Below are positions 1 to 6,740 of a stretch of 26,571 nt of DNA, piece after piece (position 1 is the first letter of the stretch; every line of letters starts with the position of its first letter). Made by a program: the position numbers and the translations under genes. Origin of the DNA: an uncultured Prevotellamassilia sp. (GTDB taxonomy: Bacteria > Bacteroidota > Bacteroidia > Bacteroidales > Bacteroidaceae); NCBI GenBank assembly GCA_934255485.1, contig CAKQOG010000032.1, positions 1 to 26,571 on the forward strand. The letters are read 5' to 3'. The notes under the pieces were generated by a model. That model saw only the letters and a program-made list of their open reading frames with translations. It made no database searches and was not told where the DNA came from.

Positions 1-2289
1 GACCGCTTGCCAGCCTACATTGTGAGTAAGGTAAAGGTCTATGATAAGCAAGGAGAACTGAGTGAACTGACGGGACGAGACATGCACGATAAGCAATATG
101 TGATGGACGTGCATTTGAAGCGTGAATACCTTGGCACCTGGATGGCCAAACTTGAAGCAGACGTTGCTACTGAAAAGCTATGGGGCGGACAAGGCTTCTT
201 GATGCGTATGGACGATCGGCAGATGCTTAGCATTAATGCAGATATTAACAACTTCAATGAAGAACGAAAAATGTTGGATATGCTCAATATGGCTGATCGC
301 TATTCAACGGGAAGACATAAAAATAAAGTAGCTAATATTGAGTATTATTTTGAACCCAACAATACTTGGCGCTTTAGTAGCAACGCCTCCGTACAGCAAA
401 AAGAGCAAAAGACTTATACGTGGACGAATACGGAAACATTCCTCACGCCCGATAACCTCATGGCGAAGAATAAAACCTTCGTTTCAGACAAAGACACGCG
501 TATTAACGCTTATGCCGCCCTTCGCGCCAGACAAACGAAGAAGTGGCAGAGCGAACTAAAGTTTGACTTTACTTTTGACAATATGCGCAATGCACAAGAT
601 GCCCTTACACTTGCCTTTTGGAAAAGGGGAGATCAGGATTGGCATACTTGGGAGGTGGATAGCATTTGGAATAATGTAACGCGCTTGTCATCAGACGACA
701 TGCTTTACACGCTACTCAATCCTACACTACAAAAGCAAAAAACGTTTACTTACAAGCCCGAGTGGAAAACATCATTGGTTTTAGGTGGCAACCCCTTTAA
801 TATAGACTTGCAAGTAAATCATAACAATGTACAAAACGACTTGTACAATAATTATAAGTTAGACTATCTGAACACACAAGACAACGACCACCGTCGCATC
901 TATAATAATCATACGGAACACAATACGACGGTTGATGCCACGATAGATTATGGCTACAAGTACTTTAAAAACGATAAATATGATGGTGTATTTACCCCTT
1001 ACGTAGCCTTTAACCATACCTACGGCAACTTATCACACCCTTACTATCGTTTGGAACGTATGCAAGAGTGGTCAGATGCATTGGATTGGACAAAAGGTTC
1101 GTTAGGCATATTGCCCGATGGCGAATGGCAAACTATTTGTTTTGACAACGAGAACAGTTATTATAGCAAAGAAAAGAAGCAAACGGGTAGTGTCGGTATG
1201 CGTCTTTCGCACAAACTAACAGGACTAAAGCGTGGCAATATTCAATTCGATGCCGACTTGTGTGCCGTGCTTCAATACAAGCATTTGGACTATCAACGTA
1301 ACGAGCAATCCTACAATATCGAACGCCATGCCTATTCATTCCATCCTACACTAACCATGGAGTATAGGTCGAAAGGGATACATAAGTGGTCGCCCGAACT
1401 CCGACTCAACTACACAAGTGAACACCAACTGCCCAACCTACTCAACATGCTTCAGATAGAGGACAATGCCGACCCTCTCAGCCTTTTCCGCGGCAATGCA
1501 TCACTTCAGGGCGAGTACGCTCATCGGTTAGCTTTACGCTATGGCATGAGTCAACGTAAGACTCGACACAATATGTATATTTCGTTACAGTACACTCGCA
1601 CGCATAACAACATCGTTGCATCTTCTATCTACAATGCAGAGAATGGTGGACGCATCTACGAAATGGTTAACACCAATCGCACTCATGCCACTAATGGTGA
1701 CATTGGTTATGGTATGCCCCTCGACAAGAGACAGGACTTCTATATCACCTTCTCTGTGCGAGGCAACTATCATCAGAATGCCGACTTGTCACACATTAAC
1801 GCGACAACAGAAAAGGGAGGCTTATTGCAACAATATGGAATAATGCCTAATGCAAAACTTCGCGGTGCGATAGGCAATAATTTCCGTTTCTCAACAAGTT
1901 GGCGCACCTCGTTCAGCACCATTAAGCAAAACAACATGGATACGCGTTATCGCGAAACAAAATTGTCTGCCGACTTTAGTTGGAATTTGCCTTGGAAATT
2001 TCAGTTAGCGTCTGACTTTTGTGCCAATATCTACAATGGTTTTGCTGATGCCTCTATTAACAAGGCTCATTGTCAGTGGAACGCTTCTTTGGCACGCTGT
2101 TTCTTGTCAGACCAATTGTCTGTTAAACTGATAGCCAATGGCATACTTACCCCGAAAAACAACATTTATTCAAGTATCAATGCCACAAGTCGTGTAGAAT
2201 CTTACACAGACATCCTACCACGCTATTTTATGCTGAGCGTTGTCTATTCTTTGGATTGGACGCAAAAGAGTAAACGAAACACGAAATGA
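1..2289 (+). CDS. Outer-membrane beta-barrel / TonB-dependent receptor-like protein, 5' end cut by window
   Basis: The frame is open from base 1 (Asp-Arg-Leu-Pro-Ala-Tyr) to the TGA at 2287-2289, giving 762 residues, and no true start is visible, so the gene begins upstream. The first residues, 'LPAYIVSKVKVYDKQGE', resemble the end of a plug domain, and the rest is a run of alternating aromatic/polar strands with N/D-rich loops, typical of Bacteroidales beta-barrel receptors that carry an N-terminal carboxypeptidase-like and plug region. The last residues (FMLSVVYSLDWTQKSK) read as a closing strand plus a short basic tail. It should sit in the outer membrane. The stop overlaps the ATG of a broken C39 exporter by 4 nt (ATGA), so the two were translationally coupled and the receptor may have served a secreted or imported peptide. 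The substrate is unknown. The barrel call is firm, the exact family is not. Confidence 0.8.
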   Translation, partial: DRLPAYIVSKVKVYDKQGELSELTGRDMHDKQYVMDVHLKREYLGTWMAKLEADVATEKLWGGQGFLMRMDDRQMLSINADINNFNEERKMLDMLNMADRYSTGRHKNKVANIEYYFEPNNTWRFSSNASVQQKEQKTYTWTNTETFLTPDNLMAKNKTFVSDKDTRINAYAALRARQTKKWQSELKFDFTFDNMRNAQDALTLAFWKRGDQDWHTWEVDSIWNNVTRLSSDDMLYTLLNPTLQKQKTFTYKPEWKTSLVLGGNPFNIDLQVNHNNVQNDLYNNYKLDYLNTQDNDHRRIYNNHTEHNTTVDATIDYGYKYFKNDKYDGVFTPYVAFNHTYGNLSHPYYRLERMQEWSDALDWTKGSLGILPDGEWQTICFDNENSYYSKEKKQTGSVGMRLSHKLTGLKRGNIQFDADLCAVLQYKHLDYQRNEQSYNIERHAYSFHPTLTMEYRSKGIHKWSPELRLNYTSEHQLPNLLNMLQIEDNADPLSLFRGNASLQGEYAHRLALRYGMSQRKTRHNMYISLQYTRTHNNIVASSIYNAENGGRIYEMVNTNRTHATNGDIGYGMPLDKRQDFYITFSVRGNYHQNADLSHINATTEKGGLLQQYGIMPNAKLRGAIGNNFRFSTSWRTSFSTIKQNNMDTRYRETKLSADFSWNLPWKFQLASDFCANIYNGFADASINKAHCQWNASLARCFLSDQLSVKLIANGILTPKNNIYSSINATSRVESYTDILPRYFMLSVVYSLDWTQKSKRNTK

Positions 2290-2757
2290 TAAATAAATTT
2301 CCACTCTATACGCAGAATGAGGCGATGGATTGCGGTCCTGCCTGTCTGCGTATGGTTGCAAAATATTATGGACATCACTATTCACTGAAAACACTTTGAA
2401 AAAAATGTTTTATCACGCGAGAAGGTGTAAACATTATTAGGCATTAGTGAGGCAGCAAAGAATATAGGATTTCATACGAATGGTGTAATAATAACGCTCT
2501 AAAAATTAACGAATGAGGCATCTTTACCCTATATCTTGCATTGGAATCAGAATCACTTTGTTGTATGCTATAATGTAAGGAAACGCAGGAACGATTCTTT
2601 GCAATTTCAAATAGCCGACCCTGCTTCTCAATTACTCACCTATAATCAACAAGAATTTTGTAAGTGTTGGTTGGGAAAGTCGCAACCTAATGAGTCCGAT
2701 CAAAGTTGTTCTGTAAGCATCGTCATCTATGATTGGCAGAAGTTTAACAACATCTAA
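2286..2757 (+). pseudogene. Truncated, frameshifted C39-peptidase ABC exporter (peptidase domain only)
   Basis: The reading begins 'MINKFPLYTQNEAMDCGPAC', the catalytic Cys block of a C39 (bacteriocin-leader) peptidase. It meets a TGA at 2397-2399, needs a one-base frame change near 2433-2439, then reads LGISEAAKNIGFHTNG, meets a TAA at 2500-2502 and goes on with 'LPYILHWNQNHFVVCYNVRK' and 'QIADPASQLLTYNQQEF', which hold the His and Asp of the triad. It stops at 2757 after about 155 codons. Intact family members have about 700 residues, with membrane and ATPase domains that are missing here. Two stops, one frameshift and the 3' loss make this a dead gene. It overlaps the preceding receptor gene by 4 nt, so the pair was once an operon, probably for export or processing of a double-glycine leader peptide. 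Confidence 0.85.
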
Positions 2758-2804
2758 AAAAGAAAAATAAAGTATCGGAAATTCGTAATTTGTACAGATT
2801 TGTA

Positions 2805-2812
2805 TAATTTTG
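2805..2812 (+). promoter_or_regulatory. Candidate Bacteroidetes -7 box (TAATTTTG)
   Basis: TAATTTTG matches the TAnnTTTG consensus and lies about 65 bases before the ATG at 2878. I see no clear -33 TTTG at 19-21 nt upstream, so this is a moderate call for a promoter of the small His/Cys-rich gene and perhaps of the receptor after it. Confidence 0.45.
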
Positions 2813-2877
2813 CAAATGATTTACTCGTATGGATAGGCAAATCACAAAATCATAACACAAGATTTTGAATCGTAAGA

Positions 2878-3240
2878 ATGCAGAGGATAACCCATAAGAG
2901 AATAAGAATTTCATGGCTCTTGTTATTGGTCTACATACCCATGATGATTGCCGTTACGTTTCACCACCATGGTGAAGCGCAGGGAGTTAACTCTGTATTT
3001 TATTGTGAAGACTGTGCCCATCACATTCACCACGATGGGCATCTATTGGCCTTTCAGCATGGGATGCACGAGTGTGTGCTTTGCCAAATGCAGCATACTC
3101 CTTATTTGGTACCCACCTTGTTGCTCTGGACGGTAGCAGTCGTTTTCTATTACATCATTCGTAGAACAGTTTGCCCCAAATGCAAACTCATGGCGAATGA
3201 TGCCATTAACCCAAGAGCACCACCTTATAATATACGATAA
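2878..3240 (+). CDS. Small two-helix membrane protein with His/Cys-rich periplasmic loop (putative metal binder)
   Basis: This is a 120-aa protein. Residues 12-28 form a hydrophobic helix (WLLLLVYIPMMIAVTF) preceded by Arg/Lys, and residues 77-94 form a second one followed by RR. By the positive-inside rule both ends are cytoplasmic and residues 29-76 are periplasmic. That loop has 11 His (29-31, 48, 49, 51, 52, 55, 61, 64, 73) and four Cys in two CxxC pairs (43/46, 66/69). A third pair, C99-P-K-C102, lies in the cytoplasmic tail. The layout suggests binding of zinc, copper or a similar metal as sensor, chaperone or buffer; function is inferred from composition only. A ZnuD-like TonB receptor starts 143 bases downstream on the same strand, which supports a metal-uptake role. 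A link to redox or heme handling is also possible. I do not recognise a named family. Confidence 0.75.
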   Translation: MQRITHKRIRISWLLLLVYIPMMIAVTFHHHGEAQGVNSVFYCEDCAHHIHHDGHLLAFQHGMHECVLCQMQHTPYLVPTLLLWTVAVVFYYIIRRTVCPKCKLMANDAINPRAPPYNIR

Positions 3241-3260
3241 CATACAACGTGATTATAATA

Positions 3261-3292
3261 TTATATAGGATAATACTTATATAGGATTATAC
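3261..3292 (+). repeat. Two tandem 16-bp repeats, possible operator
   Basis: TTATATAGGATAATAC (3261-3276) is followed directly by TTATATAGGATTATAC (3277-3292), with one mismatch. The pair is bracketed by a further copied word, ACAACGTGATT (3244-3254) and ACAACATGATT (3293-3303). It sits between the His/Cys-rich gene and the TonB receptor gene, about 90 bases before the receptor ATG, where a repressor or activator site would be expected. Function is inferred. Confidence 0.6.
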
Positions 3293-3304
3293 ACAACATG
3301 ATTT

Positions 3305-3338
3305 TTGGGCATTTGCATTTAAGAATGCAAATGCCCAA
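3305..3338 (+). promoter_or_regulatory. Perfect 15-bp hairpin in the leader of the TonB receptor
   Basis: Arms TTGGGCATTTGCATT (3305-3319) and AATGCAAATGCCCAA (3324-3338) pair perfectly around the loop TAAG. Neither strand has a proper T-run after the stem, so this is not a convincing intrinsic terminator. It ends 45 bases before the receptor ATG and could be an RNA stability or attenuation element, or a DNA site for a dimeric regulator. Confidence 0.65.
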
Positions 3339-3383
3339 GGGTATGTTTTGCTCGTTTGAATCGAAATATAATAAGGAAAAATA

Positions 3384-5534
3384 ATGAAGACAACTATATT
3401 GAAAATAATTTTGCCAATGAGCCTATGCTCGTTAGCAACAGCCCCAGCTATGGCTATAAACGAAGCTAAAGAAGACTCTATCAAGCACTTGCCTATCACC
3501 GAAACAGATGTAAAACTGAACGATGTTGTGGTAACTGGACTTACGGGTTCCCAAAAACTCAAGCAGTCTCCAGCACCAGTCTCCATCATCAGTCCACGTC
3601 AACTGGAAGTCCAGCCTTCCACCAATATCATAGATGCCATCGCCCATCAGCCTGGCATCTCTCAAATCACCACGGGCAGTGGCATCTCCAAGCCTGTGAT
3701 TCGTGGTTTGGGTTACAATCGCGTGGTGGTTGTAAACGATGGTATCCGTCAAGAAGGACAGCAATGGGGAGATGAGCATGGTATTGAGATAGATCCCCAT
3801 TCCGTGCATTCCGTAGAAATTCTGAAAGGGCCTGCGAGCCTCATGTATGGTTCTGATGCGATGGCTGGAGTTATCATCTTTCATCAGGCACCTACGCTTC
3901 CTAAAGGTGACATGAGAGCCAACTTCTCCACTGGCTATCAATCGAACAATGGACTCTTTGAGTACTCGCTCAACTTTGCGGGAAACAAGGGAGGTTTTGT
4001 TTGGAACACTCGATACAGCGGAAAGATGGCGCATGCCTATAAGAATAAGTATGATGGCTATGTGTTTGGCTCTTCGTTCCGCGAGCAAGCCTTCTCTCAG
4101 ATGCTGGGCTTCAATTATCGACAGGGTTACTCGCATCTTACCCTGGATTATTATCATCTCACCCCTGGTATCGTAGAGGGAGAACGCAATGAGGAGACCG
4201 GCGAACTGGAAGTGCCCGATGGATATAATATCAAGGGATATGGCAAACCGATACCTTACCAGCAGATACATCATTACAAGGCTGTTCTCGACAATTCTTG
4301 GTATTTGGGAGATGGTAACCTGAAGCTTCTCCTTGGCTATCAACAGAACAGAAGACAGGAGTTTGAAGAGGAAGAGAATCCTAGCGAGTGTGGGCTTGAC
4401 TTCATGCTCCATACCGTGAATTACGACTTGCATTACTTGTCGCCCGAGATGAACGGTTGGAAATTGTCAACTGGTATTAATGGCATGTGGCAACAATCCC
4501 TCAACAAGGGTTCGGAGTTTCTGATTCCGGCTTATCTCCTCTTCGACTTTGGATCCTTTGCCAACGTCAGCAAGCAAGTGGATAGATGGAATTTCAGCGG
4601 AGGCATCCGATACGACCATCGCCATCTTCATAGTGATGCGTTGAAAGAGGATGATGAGTGGCGTTTCACGGCATTCAAACGTGTTTTTGAGGGATTGACT
4701 GGTAGCATCGGCATGACCTACGAACTGAACGACAACTTCAACATGAAGATGAACCTTTCTCATGGTTTCCGAGCTCCTAATATCAATGAGTTGGCGGCAA
4801 ATGGTGTGCATGAGGGAACGATGCGCTATGAACTTGGCAATGTGGATCTCCATCCGGAGCATAGTTGGCAATTAGACTTGGGACTGGATTATACATCTTC
4901 CTTGGTCTCGGTACAGCTGGCTCTCTTTGCCAACCGTATCAACAACTATATCTTCAGTGAGAAGATGGCTGACTCAAATGGAAAAGAAGTTTTGATAGAC
5001 GGGACTCCTGCCTATCGTTTTGCCGCAGGTGATGCTCGTATTTGGGGCGGTGAGGCGAGAGTGGATGTGCATCCTGTACCACACTTGCATATCGGTAACA
5101 GTTTCTCATACGTCAACTCCGTGCAGTTGCGTCAGCCTAAGGGGGCGAAATACCTGCCTTTCACTCCTGCGCCTTGTTGGAATGCGGATGTCAAGTATGA
5201 GTTTGTGTGCAATGGCCGCACATTCGACAATATCTTCTTGAAGTTAGCCACCAGTTGCTATCTTCGCCAGAACCATTACTATGCGGCGAATGGCACAGAG
5301 ACAGCCACTCCTTCTTATACACTATTGAACGTGTATATGGGCACAGACATCAAAAAACGTGGCAAGCGCATTCTCTCGCTTTACCTATCAGGTGAGAACT
5401 TGACCAACCGGGCTTACCAAAGCCATCTAAGCCGTCTGAAATACTTGGACGTGAACAAAGTGACGGGAAGAATGGGTGTATATAACATGGGCAGGAACTT
5501 TACAGTCAAGGTCGTGGTTCCTATAGAGTTGTAG
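3384..5534 (+). CDS. TonB-dependent receptor, ZnuD/heme-receptor-like (putative zinc or metal-chelate uptake)
   Basis: 716 aa, a full-length receptor. Residues 1-24 are a signal peptide ending in APAMA. The TonB-box-like stretch 'VKLNDVVVTG' follows near residue 46, then the plug (SIISPRQLEVQPS, PVIRGLGYNRVVVVNDGIRQ, VEILKGPASLMYGSDAMAG) up to about residue 165, then a 22-strand type barrel. The segment FRAPNINELAANGVHEGTMRYELGN (starting near residue 462) matches the 'FRAP..ELyA.G.H..T..fE.GN' pattern of the ZnuD/HmuR side of the family, and His residues are common in the loops. It would import a metal or metal chelate through the outer membrane with TonB energy. The His/Cys-rich membrane protein just upstream fits zinc or another transition metal. 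Heme or a siderophore cannot be excluded. The gene starts at ATG after an A-rich leader (GGAAAAATA). Confidence 0.9.
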   Translation: MKTTILKIILPMSLCSLATAPAMAINEAKEDSIKHLPITETDVKLNDVVVTGLTGSQKLKQSPAPVSIISPRQLEVQPSTNIIDAIAHQPGISQITTGSGISKPVIRGLGYNRVVVVNDGIRQEGQQWGDEHGIEIDPHSVHSVEILKGPASLMYGSDAMAGVIIFHQAPTLPKGDMRANFSTGYQSNNGLFEYSLNFAGNKGGFVWNTRYSGKMAHAYKNKYDGYVFGSSFREQAFSQMLGFNYRQGYSHLTLDYYHLTPGIVEGERNEETGELEVPDGYNIKGYGKPIPYQQIHHYKAVLDNSWYLGDGNLKLLLGYQQNRRQEFEEEENPSECGLDFMLHTVNYDLHYLSPEMNGWKLSTGINGMWQQSLNKGSEFLIPAYLLFDFGSFANVSKQVDRWNFSGGIRYDHRHLHSDALKEDDEWRFTAFKRVFEGLTGSIGMTYELNDNFNMKMNLSHGFRAPNINELAANGVHEGTMRYELGNVDLHPEHSWQLDLGLDYTSSLVSVQLALFANRINNYIFSEKMADSNGKEVLIDGTPAYRFAAGDARIWGGEARVDVHPVPHLHIGNSFSYVNSVQLRQPKGAKYLPFTPAPCWNADVKYEFVCNGRTFDNIFLKLATSCYLRQNHYYAANGTETATPSYTLLNVYMGTDIKKRGKRILSLYLSGENLTNRAYQSHLSRLKYLDVNKVTGRMGVYNMGRNFTVKVVVPIEL

Positions 5535-5690
5535 TTGCTTATCGTTGCATCTAAGAGGCTTTAGGTTGCTACTTGACTGTACCCCATTACACCAATGAGA
5601 TAATTACGATTTTAGTTACTATCATTCCACCTAAAACTTTGGGGGATAATATCGTGATAGTGTTACTGGGATTAGTACATAAGTTCTGAA

Positions 5691-5768
5691 GATATAAGTA
5701 GGTATTCAAAATTAATTTATATATCGTATCTGCATTAATCAATATGAATTTTGAGCACCTACTTATCA
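5691..5768. repeat. Imperfect inverted repeat, about 22-bp arms
   Basis: The left arm reads AAGTAGGTATTCAAAATT (from 5696) and the right arm, read on the other strand, AAGTAGGTGCTCAAAATT (from 5764 leftward). They differ at two central bases and have similar flanks (GATAT versus GTGAT). The interior is AT-rich and unpaired. This could be the ends of a MITE-like element. Confidence 0.6.
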
Positions 5769-5894
5769 CTCCAAATTCAAAAAGCCCAAAACGTGAACAT
5801 TTATTGACATTCTGAATTTTCAAAATAGAGATGGATTGGGCTACTTTTGGGGCAAAAATCCTCTGTTTTTTACCTTTACATCGGATGTTGAGAT

Positions 5895-5991
5895 ACAAGG
5901 ATACGTATTCTTGTGCTACTATCATACGTTAGTGAGCTGCTTACAAACGTGTTCTTGTGGCATAAGGATACGTATTCTTATGCCACAAGAA
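5895..5991. repeat. Pair of palindromes with a shared 16-bp core
   Basis: The core AAGGATACGTATTCTT occurs at 5897-5912 and again at 5964-5979. The first copy lies in a 20-bp palindrome (5895-5914). The second lies in a 40-bp near-perfect palindrome (5952-5991) with arms TTCTTGTGGCATAAG and CTTATGCCACAAGAA around ATACGTAT. The two cores are 67 bases apart, which suggests binding sites for a dimeric protein, recombination sites or a repeat family. Confidence 0.7.
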
Positions 5992-6168
5992 AGCCTTTAT
6001 AAGGATAATTGGCTATGTATTTTTATTTCAAAAAGATTTAACTCGCTGATATTCAATAAGTTATGAAATTCAGTCAAAATTTCGTTATTTTGAGCTATGC
6101 AAAATATTTTTTACTGAGTGGCTCTTAATGAAGTTTACAAATGTTAATAAGAGGCTTCAAACATCCAC

Positions 6169-6225
6169 AAAAAAAGAGAATTACCAATATAAATGCCGCT
6201 TAAAAAGTGGCGATTATATTGTTAA
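6169..6225 (-). terminator. Weak intrinsic terminator after the winged-helix gene
   Basis: Arms at 6185-6201 and 6205-6221 (extendable to 6181 and 6225) pair imperfectly around AAA. Read on the minus strand the stem is followed, after five bases, by seven T (complement of 6169-6175). It lies about 75 bases past the stop of the minus-strand gene. Confidence 0.45.
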
Positions 6226-6301
6226 TCCTCCATTAAGTTGTTTTCATCGTTATCTTGCCTTGCAAAATAATTGTGGGCAAGAGATACCTACATGAAAAGT
6301 T

Positions 6302-6505
6302 TTACTTCAGCGATACTGAAATTTCTTTGTCGCTTTCAGTTACATCGAGTTTACCCTCGCGTAGCAACCAACCAAGGCCAAGATACAAGTCCTTGTCAGA
6401 ACGAGTTTTAATAGCTTTCTTTATTTCCTTGCCTGTTAGTTTACCACCCTCATTAAGGGCTTCCCAAATTTTACCGGCCAATTCACCAGCTTTTTCTTCA
6501 AACAT
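6302..6505 (-). CDS. Small winged-helix protein (DUF2582-like)
   Basis: From the ATG at 6505 the product is 67 aa, starting MFEEKAGELAGKIWEALNEG. The pattern 'aGkIWeaLne.G.LtgkeikKa....dkDLylglGWLlREgKl' is that of the small winged-helix domain (DUF2582) widespread in Bacteroidales: helix, helix-turn-helix with the GWLLREGKL recognition part, then a short beta wing (VTESDKEISVSL). An ATG 33 bases further up (6538) would add MAKCLTNSYNN; I prefer the inner start because the family usually begins right before the first helix, but both fit a candidate -7 box TAAATTTG (complement of 6573-6580). It probably binds nucleic acid; no target is known. It stands alone, divergent from the addA-like gene. 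Confidence 0.8.
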   Translation of the reverse strand: MFEEKAGELAGKIWEALNEGGKLTGKEIKKAIKTRSDKDLYLGLGWLLREGKLDVTESDKEISVSLK

Positions 6506-6662
6506 GTTATTATAACTGTTAGTTAAACATTTTGCCATCGGGACAAGGTTGTTAATATCCCTTAGACGCTTGCAAATTTAATAGTTTTTTTCAAAATCAT
6601 ATACTTTTTCGTTGTAAATCAACCGAATAGGATTTTTTTATATCACAAACTGCACTCTTTAG

Positions 6663-6693
6663 TTGTCAAAATCCTTATTTTTATGTACATTCG
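6663..6693 (+). promoter_or_regulatory. Candidate promoter of the addAB-like operon
   Basis: TTG (6663-6665), a 20-nt spacer and TACATTCG (6686-6693) fit the Bacteroidetes -33/-7 pattern with one mismatch in TAnnTTTG. Transcription would start about 40 bases before the ATG at 6741. This also argues against translation starting at the upstream TTG at 6663. Confidence 0.5.
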
Positions 6694-6740
6694 CAACACT
6701 ATTCATTTGTTTTCCGTACTATTTATCTTCTCAAAATCAC

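Larger units (their letters stand above)
5535..6301. other. 767-bp non-coding stretch with several palindromes
   Basis: No convincing gene is seen. It holds a long imperfect inverted repeat (5691-5768), two palindromes sharing one core (5895-5914 and 5952-5991) and a hairpin (6181-6225) downstream of the minus-strand winged-helix gene. The short open frames here have no recognisable protein features and run through the palindromes. AT-rich DNA with this many inverted repeats could be a decayed small mobile element or a repeat family of this genome. Confidence 0.6.

Noticed and set aside
3305..3338. Intrinsic terminator after the His/Cys-rich gene
   Set aside because: The stem is strong but no T-run follows on either strand, so it was kept as a regulatory hairpin only.
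3432..4433. 333-codon open frame antisense to the TonB receptor
   Set aside because: Its protein has no family features and the plus-strand frame has signal peptide, plug and barrel; it is a by-product of the receptor's codon use.
5587..5925. 112-codon minus-strand frame in the non-coding stretch
   Set aside because: Product shows no motifs, it runs through an inverted repeat and a palindrome, and has no promoter or start signal.
6663..6740. N-terminal extension of the AddA-like protein from a TTG
   Set aside because: The family starts right before the SASAGSGKT loop, and the likely promoter lies inside this extension.
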